A stretch of 64,000 nucleotides of DNA from Bosea sp. F3-2 (GTDB taxonomy: Bacteria > Pseudomonadota > Alphaproteobacteria > Rhizobiales > Beijerinckiaceae), in contig NZ_CP042331.1 in the NCBI RefSeq assembly GCF_008253865.1, positions 3,754,001 to 3,818,000 on the forward strand, in the 5' to 3' direction. The translations under genes and the position numbers were made by a program. Position 1 is the stretch's first letter, and every line of letters starts with the position of its first letter. Under the pieces are notes generated by a model. The model worked only from the letters and a program-made list of their open reading frames with translations, did no database searches and was not told the DNA's origin. Below are positions 1 to 7,569 of the stretch, in pieces.

Positions 1-1
1 A

Positions 2-1432
2 GGCGCCCAGCTTGTTCGTTTCGCGCTACAGGTCGCCGGCTCGGCCATGCTTGCACGCCTGCTCGAGCCGAGCCAGTTCGGCCTTGTCGCGATGGGCAGC
101 ACCGTGACGGCGTTCATCATCGTTCTGACCGAACTCAATGTCGCGACGGCGGCGGTGCAGCAGGAGAACCTCGACCAGAACACAGCCAGCGCTTTGATGT
201 GGATCGCCTTCGGCATGGGGTTTTTGGCGTTCCTGCTCTCGGCGGCCGCTGCGCCAGCATCACTTTGGTTTTTCGACGACCGACGCCTGCCGCTCGTGGT
301 ACTGGGCCTCAGCCTGAACGCCCCGATCTATGCGGTCGGTGCGCTGCACACCGCGCTGCTAACCCGCAATATGCGTTGGCTCGATCTTCAGATCGCCTCG
401 CTCAGCGGCCTTGCGATCAGCCTCGTGGTTGCTGTTATCGCGGCTAAGCTGTTCGCCGCCGGCTATTGGGCGCTCGTCATTCAATCGTGGGTGACGGCGT
501 TTACAACGACAGCGGCAGTCTGGATCCTTTGCCCGTGGCGACCAAGCATTGTGAAAGATTGGTCGGCCGCGAAATCATCACTCAAGTTCGGCTTTCACCT
601 GACTGGCGCGATGATCCTGAACTACTTCCATCAGCAGCTTGACAATATCCTGATCGGCGCACGCTGGGGCTCGGTCGAACTCGGTTTCTATTCGCGCGCG
701 TACAATCTACTCATGATGCCGCTCAACTTTCTGAGCGGGCCGCTAGGCTCTGCCATGATCCCGGCGTTGAGCCGGCTACATCGCGAGCCTGCAAGGTGGC
801 GCGAAGCCTATCTCGACGCATTAGGCGTCATCACCTTCGTAGGCGCCGGGATGGCTGGCATGCTTTATGGAGGCGCGTCGCCCATCGTTGACATCGTGCT
901 CGGCCCGCAATGGCAACCTGTGAAGCTGATCTTCAGCTGTTTGGTGCTCGGCATGCTGGCCTCTGTTCCGATGAGCGCGACCGGCTGGCTCTATATCTCG
1001 ACCGGTCGAACCGACCGAATGTTCTATTGGAGCCTGATCGGTGTCCCGATCTATGTCACATCGTTCTTGATAGGGCTTCCATACGGCGCCGTGGGCGTAG
1101 CGCTGTGTTACAGCATTTCGCGTTACGTCGCGTTCTTTCCTTCGATGTTCATGGCCATCTATCAGACGAACATCACCATTTTCGATATCCTCGCTGTGAT
1201 CGCCGTGCCGACGCTGACCGGAGCCGCAATCGGCTTCGCGCTCTCGCTGGTGGTCGCCGTTCTCTCGACCGCGCCGGCGCTGGCAGCTATTGCGGCGGCC
1301 GGGCTGCTTTACGCAGGGGTTTGTGCCCTCGCAGTGTCGCACCTTCCGGTGTATCGACGCCTGCGAAGCCGCGGCCTTCACACGCTCAACAGCGCCTATG
1401 CGCGCCTTTTACGACGCGGGCCGGCCGGCTGA
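2..1432 (+). CDS. Wzx-like polysaccharide flippase, 5' end cut by window edge
   Basis: Membrane protein of the MATE/MOP exporter superfamily that probably flips lipid-linked oligosaccharide units across the inner membrane for surface polysaccharide synthesis. The frame stays open upstream of the first ATG (47) to the window edge, and those residues (GAQLVRFALQVAGSAM) continue the usual N-terminal helix, so the true start lies outside. The 476 visible residues are strongly hydrophobic, with about a dozen membrane segments. The motif LARLLEPSQFGLVAM near the beginning is typical of Wzx/RfbX-like proteins. It ends two bases before the convergent SAF-domain gene. The nearby nucleotide-sugar enzymes support a polysaccharide role; the substrate is unknown. 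Confidence 0.85.
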   Translation, partial: GAQLVRFALQVAGSAMLARLLEPSQFGLVAMGSTVTAFIIVLTELNVATAAVQQENLDQNTASALMWIAFGMGFLAFLLSAAAAPASLWFFDDRRLPLVVLGLSLNAPIYAVGALHTALLTRNMRWLDLQIASLSGLAISLVVAVIAAKLFAAGYWALVIQSWVTAFTTTAAVWILCPWRPSIVKDWSAAKSSLKFGFHLTGAMILNYFHQQLDNILIGARWGSVELGFYSRAYNLLMMPLNFLSGPLGSAMIPALSRLHREPARWREAYLDALGVITFVGAGMAGMLYGGASPIVDIVLGPQWQPVKLIFSCLVLGMLASVPMSATGWLYISTGRTDRMFYWSLIGVPIYVTSFLIGLPYGAVGVALCYSISRYVAFFPSMFMAIYQTNITIFDILAVIAVPTLTGAAIGFALSLVVAVLSTAPALAAIAAAGLLYAGVCALAVSHLPVYRRLRSRGLHTLNSAYARLLRRGPAG

Positions 1433-1434
1433 GA

Positions 1435-2760
1435 TCACGCAGCGACCTTGAGCAGATCTTCGAGCCAGGTCTCGCCGCGGAAATGGCGGTATTGCTCGGC
1501 GCGAAGCGTGTCGGCGAGTCGCCCGGGCGGCAGGATGACGTCGCCATATGTCAGAACCTCGTCCTTCGCGACGTCGCGAGTGAGGCGGCAACCCGCAACC
1601 AAACCTTCGGGCAGATAGCGCTTGGCGCTCATTTCCTCGACATTCACCGCTTCGCCGTAGGTCATGTACATGCCGTAGTCGTCGAGCGTCTCGCCAGCGC
1701 TGAGGTCGCGCTTGGCGACCGCGCAAACCTCGACCACCGGACCTCCGAGCGGCGGCGCCAATTCATCTCGGAACAGCACCACGCGCGCAATCGATAGCGG
1801 TGTCTCGAAATGCACGAGGTGGTAAGGCGTGAAGAATGAATAGAGCGGCCCTTCACCCATCTTGTAGAGATTGAGGTAGTGCTGCTGCTTTGGATCAGGG
1901 TGCTCCGCCAGCACGAAGACTTTGGTGAGGGGGGTACCGACGACATAGTCGACGGCGCCGCCCATCTCTCGCAACTGGTCGATGTCGTAGAGCTTGCCGA
2001 TGGCCATGACATCGTCGCGGTACTCGCGCCCGCGCGACATGCCCCGTTGAAGCACCTTGAAGCCGGTCGCGTTGGCGACGATGGACTGCTCAAAGCTGAT
2101 CTTGGAGCCGTCGGCGAAGCTCGTCACCATCGCCGCATTCTGTCCCCAGCGCTCCGCCCAGCCTTTTTGGGTGGTCGGGGTGCGATAGGGATCCTGCAGG
2201 CCCTTGATGTTGCCGACGAGGCGGGGCGTCAGACCCAAGCCCCGCACCCAGCGAACCAGGTTCATCTGCACGCCCGGTTCGTCGCCGTCGCAAGCAGAAA
2301 GGATGCGTCCATATCTGTGCGCGTGAATCCGCAGGATCGGCCCGATGGTGGCGTCGATCTCGGCGTTCATCAGCACCACGTCTTTACCGTGCCTGAAGGC
2401 TTCCAGCACGAGGTGCGCGCCGAACTCGACCGAGCCTGTCGTATCGACCAGCACATCGATCTCCGGAGAGCGCGCCAACAGCATGGCATCTTCCGTTGCC
2501 GCCGGCTTACCGGAGCGGATGGTCTCGTCCAACTCCGTTTGGCTGCCGGATAGCTTGATGTCCTCGAACCCGGCATAGGCAAGAACGTTCAGAGCCCGCT
2601 CCGGGCGGCGATTGGAGATCGCCGCCACGCGCATGCCCGGCACGGAATGCGCGATCTGGTTCGTGAGCCCCTGGCACATGAATCCCGCGCCGAGAATGCC
2701 GACACGGATCGGGTTGTTCTCTTCCGCGCGCTTCTTCAGGGCCGTATCGACAATCAGCAT
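1435..2760 (-). CDS. NAD(P)-dependent oxidoreductase with C-terminal SAF domain
   Basis: A 441-residue protein with a Rossmann nucleotide-binding motif near the N terminus (GILGAGFMCQG, about residues 21-31), like homoserine-dehydrogenase and Gfo/Idh-type enzymes. A SAF-like domain occupies about residues 346-416 (RDLSAGETLDDYG to LTYGDVILP). Such proteins occur in surface polysaccharide clusters and are annotated only as NAD(P)-dependent oxidoreductase, SAF domain; the exact reaction is not known to me. It lies 20 bp downstream of the RfbC-type gene on the same strand, so the two are probably co-transcribed. The start is the ATG at 2760. Confidence 0.8.
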   Translation of the reverse strand: MLIVDTALKKRAEENNPIRVGILGAGFMCQGLTNQIAHSVPGMRVAAISNRRPERALNVLAYAGFEDIKLSGSQTELDETIRSGKPAATEDAMLLARSPEIDVLVDTTGSVEFGAHLVLEAFRHGKDVVLMNAEIDATIGPILRIHAHRYGRILSACDGDEPGVQMNLVRWVRGLGLTPRLVGNIKGLQDPYRTPTTQKGWAERWGQNAAMVTSFADGSKISFEQSIVANATGFKVLQRGMSRGREYRDDVMAIGKLYDIDQLREMGGAVDYVVGTPLTKVFVLAEHPDPKQQHYLNLYKMGEGPLYSFFTPYHLVHFETPLSIARVVLFRDELAPPLGGPVVEVCAVAKRDLSAGETLDDYGMYMTYGEAVNVEEMSAKRYLPEGLVAGCRLTRDVAKDEVLTYGDVILPPGRLADTLRAEQYRHFRGETWLEDLLKVAA

Positions 2761-2780
2761 GGCGCTCTACCCCTGTTTCG

Positions 2781-3365
2781 TCAGCCGGCCACCGACACTG
2801 GCTTGGAGCTCATCCTGGCTTTCAGCTCCGCTTCGACCACATCGAACGGCGCAAAAGCTTGATCTTTGGGCGAGATGACCGTCACGGGCAGAGGCCATGT
2901 CAGACCCAGGCGCGGATCGTTGTACATGAGCCCGCCTTCAGCGCTCGGCGCATAGAATTCGCCGACCTGATAGCTCGTGTCCGTCTCATCTTCGAGCGCC
3001 TGATAACCATGCGCGAAGCGTTCCGGCACGTAGAGCGCGCGGCCGTTCTTCTGGCTCAGTTCAACTTCAATATGTTCCAGGAATGTGGGGCTCTCCGGGC
3101 GCAAGTCGACGATAATGTCAAGGATTGACCCGCGCGTGCATCGCACGAGCTTGGTCTCTGCCGCCGGAGGATACTGGAAATGCATGCCCCGCAACGTGCC
3201 CTTGCGGATGTTCGAGGCGAGATTGGCCTGCGCGATCGTCGGCTTGAGGCCATGAGCTTGGAATTCGTTCTGGCAGAAGGTCCGTGCGAAGAAGCCTCGT
3301 TCATCCTCCCTGCGTTCGAGATCAAGGATGAACGCGCCCACAAGCTTGGTAGCGACAAATTTCAA
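2781..3365 (-). CDS. rfbC: dTDP-4-dehydrorhamnose 3,5-epimerase family protein
   Basis: Cupin-fold epimerase acting on 4-keto-6-deoxy nucleotide sugars, as in dTDP-L-rhamnose synthesis. The family signature GTLRGMHFQ carries the catalytic His (about residue 62), followed by ETKLVRCTRGSILDIIVDLR and YVPERFAHGYQAL. No ATG lies near the N terminus. I favour a TTG at 3365 giving LKFVATKLVGAF, because GGGGGG sits six bases upstream and family members start there; a TTG at 3389 would add eight residues. At 194 residues it is of normal size. It is probably the first gene of a pair with the SAF-domain oxidoreductase. rfbA, B and D are not in view, so the true substrate may differ. Confidence 0.82.
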   Translation of the reverse strand: MKFVATKLVGAFILDLERREDERGFFARTFCQNEFQAHGLKPTIAQANLASNIRKGTLRGMHFQYPPAAETKLVRCTRGSILDIIVDLRPESPTFLEHIEVELSQKNGRALYVPERFAHGYQALEDETDTSYQVGEFYAPSAEGGLMYNDPRLGLTWPLPVTVISPKDQAFAPFDVVEAELKARMSSKPVSVAG

Positions 3366-3837
3366 GGCAGCCCCCCAAGATTCAGTCAAATAACATTGGC
3401 GAGCGATCCGTGCGGATCAGACGGAAGACTATAGCAAGCTCCGAAGCTTTGGCCCATAAAAATGATCCGTCGCGACCTAAAAATTGTATGTCGATCTGGC
3501 AGCGGGACAAGCTTCCCTTAGGTAAGAAAATCTGCTAGCAAATAGGCTGCGGTTTAGCGGCATGATGATCTGGTTGAGCAGTGCGTCGTGAGGCAGAGGC
3601 ATACGTGCTTGAGCGGCCAGGGTCTGCGGCTTTGAGGTGCCAGATCGTGCCGATGCGTGAACCTGGCGCCGACCTCTTTTATCTCAGCAACGAAATCCAC
3701 GATGTGCCGACGCGAATGGGGCGAGCCATTGGCCAACCCGATCGCTGAGGACGAGAGGGCGTGCCGTCATGTGAAAGCGCTTGCGCGCTGATGGCATTGG
3801 GAACAGGTTAACTGGTTATGGTGGTTGGGGGCTGGCC
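3366..3837. other. Intergenic region without a recognisable gene
   Basis: This gap lies between the divergent RfbC-type gene and nucleotide-sugar epimerase. It is visibly less GC-rich than its surroundings near 3440-3560 and presumably holds both promoters. A 60-codon open frame on the minus strand (3554-3736) resembles nothing I know. I see no tRNA, insertion sequence or hairpin here that I would defend. Confidence 0.5.
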
Positions 3838-4869
3838 ATGCGGGTGCTGTTTACTGGAGCGGATGGGTATATCGGCGCGCTTCTTGGTCCTTATCTGATT
3901 GAGCAGGGTATCGAAGCCGTTGGACTCGATACCGGCTTTTACCGCCAGGGCTGGCTCTATCCGATGAGAGGGCCGCGTCCGGCAGTCATCACGAAAGATC
4001 TGCGCGAAGTCACGGCCGAAGATCTGGAAGGCTTCGACGCGGTCGCGCATCTGGCCGAACTGTCGAACGATCCGTTGGGGCAGCAGGATCCCCAGCTGAC
4101 GCACGAGATCAATCACGGCGGATCGCTACGGTTGGCGCAACTCGCGCGCAAGGCGGGGATCAAGCGCTTCGTCTACATGTCCTCGTGCTCTGTTTATGGG
4201 ATCGGCGCCCCGGATCAGATCCTCGATGAAGAGAGCCCGGTTAACCCGCAGACGGCGTACGCGGAATGCAAGGCCAAGGTCGAGCGCGATGTCTCCGCCA
4301 TGGCCGGCGACGATTTCGAACCTTGCTTCCTGCGCAACGCGACTGCTTATGGCGCTTCGCCGCGCCAGCGTTTCGACATCGTGCTGAACGATCTTTGCGG
4401 GCTTGCCTGGACCACGAAGCAGATCAAGCTTCTCTCCGACGGCTCGCCCTGGCGTCCGCTCGTCCATGCGCTCGATATGTGCCAGGCCGTGCATCTATCG
4501 CTGACCGCGCCACCTGATCGCATTCGCGGCCAGATCTTCAATGTCGGTTCGAACCAGCAGAATTACCGCGTCATCGAAATCGCCCGTATCGTCGCGAACG
4601 AGTTTTCAGGCTGCGAATTGATCGTCGGCGAGCCGAGCGCAGACAATCGCTCCTATCGTGTGAATTTCGATAAGATCGGCCGCGTCTTGCCAACGTTCGA
4701 AACGCGCTGGACTGCGGAATCCGGCGCCCGCCAAATGCATGACATATTTGAGCGTATCGCCATGACTGAGGAAGACTTCCGTGCTCCCCCCTATACTCGG
4801 CTCAAAATGCTGATGAAGCATCGCCAAAGTGGCCTGCTCGACGACAAGCTGTTCTGGGCTTATCCGTAA
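3838..4869 (+). CDS. NAD-dependent epimerase/dehydratase (extended SDR)
   Basis: Nucleotide-sugar epimerase or dehydratase, 343 residues. It shows the extended-SDR cofactor motif GADGYIG (residues 7-13), a serine-rich catalytic strand (MSSCSVYG, about 114-121) and the YxxxK pair Y141/K145 (YAECK). The ATG at 3838 was chosen because MRVLFTGADGYIG is the usual family N terminus; an upstream in-frame start at 3781 would add an unlikely leader. With the RfbC-type gene and flippase it fits synthesis of an activated sugar for a surface glycan. The exact sugar cannot be told from sequence. Confidence 0.85.
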   Translation: MRVLFTGADGYIGALLGPYLIEQGIEAVGLDTGFYRQGWLYPMRGPRPAVITKDLREVTAEDLEGFDAVAHLAELSNDPLGQQDPQLTHEINHGGSLRLAQLARKAGIKRFVYMSSCSVYGIGAPDQILDEESPVNPQTAYAECKAKVERDVSAMAGDDFEPCFLRNATAYGASPRQRFDIVLNDLCGLAWTTKQIKLLSDGSPWRPLVHALDMCQAVHLSLTAPPDRIRGQIFNVGSNQQNYRVIEIARIVANEFSGCELIVGEPSADNRSYRVNFDKIGRVLPTFETRWTAESGARQMHDIFERIAMTEEDFRAPPYTRLKMLMKHRQSGLLDDKLFWAYP

Positions 4870-5198
4870 CATGGCTATTCGGCGACCGCCGGATGTCGCT
4901 GCCGTGCTTCTTCGAATCTGAAGCGCAGATCATTCGCGAGTATCCGTCGTCAGGGATTCTGGGCCAAGGGGCGATTGAGCGAACGGAGGCTCTGCCTCCG
5001 GTTTCCTGGACCGGTTTTTGCTGGAAGATTCCAATTTAGCAGCACGGGCTGCGAACGGAGTTTTCGGCGTGAAGAAGTCGAAGTTCGCGAGACGCGGATC
5101 GCCTTCATCTAGAGCCCTTTGTTTTGTCGCATTTTCTTCACGCGAACCGGTATCCACTTCGCTCGAAAATGCTCTAGCTTTCTGAAGCTATGCCGGCT
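4870..5198. other. Intergenic stretch with a dispersed repeat
   Basis: No gene is convincing here. The right half carries a dispersed repeat (5111-5176). A 75-codon minus-strand frame (4930-5157) begins inside that repeat and has no recognisable homology. This marks the left border of the decayed accessory region. Confidence 0.5.
5111..5176. repeat. Dispersed repeat, family E, copy 1
   Basis: About 65 bp beginning AGAGCCCTTTG and ending GAAAATGCTCTA. It matches the reverse complement of 29761-29822 almost base for base (core TTCTTCACGCGAACCGGT and CACTTCGCTCGAAAATGC). It is an intergenic repeat of the kind scattered in Hyphomicrobiales genomes. Confidence 0.8.
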
Positions 5199-5294
5199 TC
5201 ATACCCGTGCGTTGGCGATTTCGCGAACCGAGAGGGCGCCGGCGCTGTATTCCCGCTCGATGGCTTCCCAGGCGGTGGGCTTCCGCTCACTCAA
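5199..5294 (-). pseudogene. Fragment of a phage terminase-small-subunit-like HTH protein
   Basis: A 31-codon frame from a TTG at 5294 encodes LSERKPTAWEAIEREYSAGA followed by LSVREIANARV and a stop. This resembles the N-terminal helix-turn-helix of phage small-terminase or DNA-packaging proteins, where the family continues well beyond this point. The frame is cut after the first helices, so I read it as a truncated prophage remnant. It could instead be another HTH family with the same WEAIE...LSVREIA pattern. Confidence 0.5.
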
Positions 5295-5330
5295 CGTCTA
5301 AACTCCTGGGGATGAGTGGGGTCGCGAACG

Positions 5331-5579
5331 ATGCTTGACGAACGAACCGAGGCAGGCCCCGAGCTCCAATCAGAGATCACCTGCCCGTCCTGCGGGCATC
5401 GTCAGCTGGAGCAGATGCCTTTGGATGCCTGCCAGTTCTTCTATGAGTGCGAAGGCTGTCACACGGTGCTTCGCCCCAAGGCGGGAGACTGCTGCGTGTT
5501 CTGCTCCTATGGGACGGTGCCATGCCCACCGGTGCAGATGGGTGGCCCGAACAGTGCCTGTGGTTGCTGCGCCGGTTGA
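5331..5579 (+). CDS. Small cysteine-rich GDCCVFCSYG protein
   Basis: 82-residue, probably metal-binding protein. It has CPSCGH, CEGCH, GDCCVFCSYG and CPP elements and a CGCC tail, ten or more cysteines in all. Small proteins with a GDCCVxCSYGxxxCPP signature are known from mobile regions, often near heavy-metal resistance genes; their biochemical role is unclear. The ATG at 5331 gives MLDERTEAGPELQSEITCPSC; a GTG at 5316 is also in frame. No metal resistance genes are adjacent here, so it may be a stranded cargo gene of the decayed accessory region. Confidence 0.6.
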   Translation: MLDERTEAGPELQSEITCPSCGHRQLEQMPLDACQFFYECEGCHTVLRPKAGDCCVFCSYGTVPCPPVQMGGPNSACGCCAG

Positions 5580-5980
5580 ATAGCCGGGCAGCCGGATCAC
5601 CCAAGGCTGGCGCCCGGCGCCGCTTGGCCGAGGCCGGATGGTACACCCGGGACGCTGATCAGCAACGCCTTGCGCGAGCCGCCGTTACCCAGCTGGAGCA
5701 CGCAGCGGGAACAAACATTCCCAAACCCAACCTGAGAGGTTTGGGGAGGAAGCCCAAAAACGATGGAGGATCAATGCGCCAGCAAGAAGAATGGCGCTCC
5801 CTAGCGAAGCCAAAGAGCCAAGTGATAACAAGCAGTTAGCGAAAAGTGGGACGAAAAATCTTCCCATGAAATCGTTACGTATTCTTTCGTCACTGTCCCA
5901 CTGATTTTTGCCCCCTACCCCGCCCGCGATCCGCCGGCGGGTTCGCGCCCTTATGGGCATAACGTCCGTGGAGGACACAT
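5580..5980. other. Intergenic region holding the left attachment-site copy
   Basis: No recognisable gene. The frames here are short and contradict one another. The stretch contains the 16-bp copy of the tRNA-Glu 3' end at 5789-5804, the outer border of the tRNA-linked remnant element. Confidence 0.5.
5789..5804. repeat. Outer attachment site (att) of the tRNA-Glu island
   Basis: GAATGGCGCTCCCTAG at 5789-5804 is a perfect 16-bp direct repeat of 7491-7506, which is the 3' end of the tRNA-Glu gene (acceptor stem, discriminator, CCA and three flanking bases). The copies diverge at once on both sides. This is the duplicated core expected from integrase-mediated insertion at a tRNA 3' end. Confidence 0.8.
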
Positions 5981-6154
5981 TTGATCATCACCGCATTTTG
6001 GCCAGCCCCACCGGGCGGGCCGACCCTTGGCCATTTCGACGTTCAGATAAGCGACGGGTTCGCGCGGCTTGTCCGTCATGTGCTCTCAACGGAAGGAAGG
6101 GATCAACAGCCAACGATACCGCGTCGTATGCGAGCGACGGAGCTACCCCGCTGA
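5981..6154 (+). CDS. Small hypothetical protein in island
   Basis: A 57-residue frame from a TTG with a good ribosome-binding site (GTGGAGGA ending six bases upstream). It begins LIITAFWPAPPGGPTLGHFD and continues VQISDGFARLVRHV. I do not recognise a named family. The same frame stays open past the stop for another 30 codons (SVHSDFTPTGGASRLATAG to a TAA at 6245-6247), so this may be a longer gene broken by a nonsense mutation. Confidence 0.4.
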   Translation: MIITAFWPAPPGGPTLGHFDVQISDGFARLVRHVLSTEGRDQQPTIPRRMRATELPR

Positions 6155-6292
6155 TCCGTCCACAGCGACTTCACCCCCACGGGGGGCGCCTCGCGGTTGG
6201 CCACCGCCGGCCCCGTGACCGGCCGGGTAATCGAGTGCGACTGCTAACACAGGAATCCGCCTCGCGCGCGCGATTCGCGTAGCGCGCGAGAG

Positions 6293-6508
6293 CTATTCGC
6301 TCGCAGATGTAGCTTTGCGGCGGAATTTCACGACATTCGTGTGAGGCGCAGCATTTTCCACGCCTTTGACCGCATCCAGCACGAGTTCAATAGCCTTTCG
6401 AAGGCGCTCGTCGTCTGATTGCGTGCCCGTAAGGCAAAGGAAGGCACTCGTGAGAAGAGCACGACACTTCTTGTAGTCCGAGGCGATAATGTACTGCGTC
6501 ATGTTCAT
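6293..6508 (-). CDS. Small hypothetical protein, island paralog A
   Basis: A 71-residue protein with no known family. Its core SAFLCLTG...DDERLRKAIE...NVVKFRRK is clearly homologous to the gene at 6801-7022, with about 26 identical positions in 44 aligned. The central part looks helical and charged, and the C terminus ends in a basic VVKFRRK patch that could touch nucleic acid or a partner. It lies inside the att-bounded remnant in the same orientation as its paralog. Conservation between the two copies argues that both are real genes. Function unknown. Confidence 0.6.
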   Translation of the reverse strand: MNMTQYIIASDYKKCRALLTSAFLCLTGTQSDDERLRKAIELVLDAVKGVENAAPHTNVVKFRRKATSASE

Positions 6509-6541
6509 AGGCTGGACCTGGCGGCGTTGTATATTCGTGAC

Positions 6542-6691
6542 CTACGAGGCCGAGTTGAGCGGCTTCGGTTGAGATGCATCGGGGCGCTGTGTTGACTTCT
6601 TGTCTTCTGCGGCGAGCTTCTCTTGCCGGAGCTTCTTCTTGGCCTGCGCCAGGCTCGAAATGAAACGCAGATGGTTTCGCTTTGACTTCAT
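6542..6691 (-). CDS. Small basic hypothetical protein in island
   Basis: A 49-residue lysine-rich frame beginning MKSKRNHLRFISSLAQAKKK and ending in a Ser/Pro-rich tail. It lies between the two paralogous small genes and on their strand. The ATG at 6691 is preferred; an upstream start at 6745 is possible. I do not recognise it, and a chance frame cannot be excluded. Confidence 0.35.
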   Translation of the reverse strand: MKSKRNHLRFISSLAQAKKKLRQEKLAAEDKKSTQRPDASQPKPLNSAS

Positions 6692-6800
6692 CAATGCCCT
6701 GCGCGGTTCAAATTGGGCCAGCTTGCCCGCAGTAGTGGAGAACACCGCAAGGTCGGGGCCAATGAGGGCGGGATCAGCCTGCGAGCATGCGCGCGAGAGC

Positions 6801-7022
6801 CTAGTGGTCGGTGCGCATATCTCTTCGGCAGAATTTGACGATGTTCGAAGGAGCCGCAGCGATCTCCGCTTTGGATATGTTGACCAGCACTGCTTCGATA
6901 GCCTTCCGCAGGCGTTCGTCTTCCGCGGTCTGTCCAGTTAGACAGAAAAACGCGCTTAGCAGATGGACGGTAGCCTCGTCATAGTTCGAGTTGGAACGCC
7001 CTCGGCTGTACTTCGACGGCAT
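6801..7022 (-). CDS. Small hypothetical protein, island paralog B
   Basis: A 73-residue paralog of the gene at 6293-6508. It shares SAFFCLTG, EDERLRKAIEAVL and NIVKFCRR in the same order and spacing. The N terminus (MPSKYSRGRSNSNYDEAT) differs from that of copy A. The start is an ATG with a GGGG-containing leader just upstream. It is on the same strand, about 300 bp upstream of copy A in the direction of transcription, so an old tandem duplication within the element is likely. Function unknown; no membrane segment or catalytic motif is visible. Confidence 0.6.
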   Translation of the reverse strand: MPSKYSRGRSNSNYDEATVHLLSAFFCLTGQTAEDERLRKAIEAVLVNISKAEIAAAPSNIVKFCRRDMRTDH

Positions 7023-7198
7023 GGTGGCCCCACGTGGTGCATTGATGTTTCAGAACGGGCCGGCACAGTCATAGCGGGCAGGAAAGCGCAAAACGCAGGC
7101 CGGGGTTCTGTCAAAAGACATGATGGCAACCCGGGGCTGGGCGGATCGCTGCGGCGCCTGTTTACGACCGCGCCCGCGGCGATCTCACGCCCAACTGA

Positions 7199-7534
7199 AT
7201 CGGGATCTTTGATTTTTTTGATTTCCTAAGGGCTGCGGAGCGCGCTCACGGCTTGCGCAAGGCCATCGCCGCGAGGCTCGCGGAGAGCCAAGCCACGGCC
7301 CACGAACCAATGTCGGTCACAGGACACAAAACACTTGAGGAGGTCGAACGCTACACCCGTGCAGCATGCAAGCCGCGGATGGCAGATTCAGCGATGATGA
7401 AGCTTCAGGCCGGCTCAATCATTGTCCCGCCGGATTCTGAGTTGGGACAAGACGCGGAAAAAAGCCTTATAAAACAGGCTCATTTGGCGGGAATGGCGCT
7501 CCCTAGGGGACTCGAACCCCTGTTTTCGCCGTGA
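7199..7534 (+). pseudogene. Tyrosine-type site-specific integrase, C-terminal remnant
   Basis: The open frame starts directly after a stop at 7196-7198. It encodes only the end of a phage-type integrase: HGLRKAIAARLAE (box II HxxR), then MSVTGHKTLEEVERYT with the GH pair and the nucleophilic Tyr. The N-terminal core-binding domain and the first catalytic Arg and Lys are missing, so the gene cannot be functional. Its stop falls inside the tRNA-Glu gene on the opposite strand, the usual arrangement when an integrase gene lies next to its tRNA attachment site. The recognisable homology begins near 7247. Confidence 0.8.
7491..7506. repeat. tRNA-proximal attachment site (att) of the island
   Basis: This 16-bp core is identical to 5789-5804. 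It covers the encoded CCA, discriminator and 3' acceptor strand of tRNA-Glu, plus three flanking bases. Confidence 0.8.
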
Positions 7535-7569
7535 GAGGGCGACGTCCTAGACCGCTAGACGAAGGGAGC
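7494..7569 (-). tRNA. tRNA-Glu (anticodon CTC)
   Basis: A 76-nt gene on the minus strand. The acceptor 5' strand GCTCCCT pairs with AGGGAGC, followed by discriminator G and an encoded CCA. The T arm ACAGGGGTTCGAGTCCCCT and the anticodon stem CGCCCTCTCACGGCG are diagnostic of tRNA-Glu, with CTC at the anticodon position. The 3' end is the target of the remnant element on its left. Confidence 0.93.

Noticed and set aside
3554..3736. Possible insertion-sequence remnant
   Set aside because: The 60-codon minus-strand frame shows no transposase motif and no terminal inverted repeats are visible.
4930..5157. 75-codon minus-strand gene
   Set aside because: It starts in a dispersed repeat, lacks a convincing ribosome site and resembles nothing known.
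6293..7022. Toxin-antitoxin module
   Set aside because: The two small proteins are homologous to each other rather than a toxin and antitoxin, and no known toxin or antitoxin motif is present.
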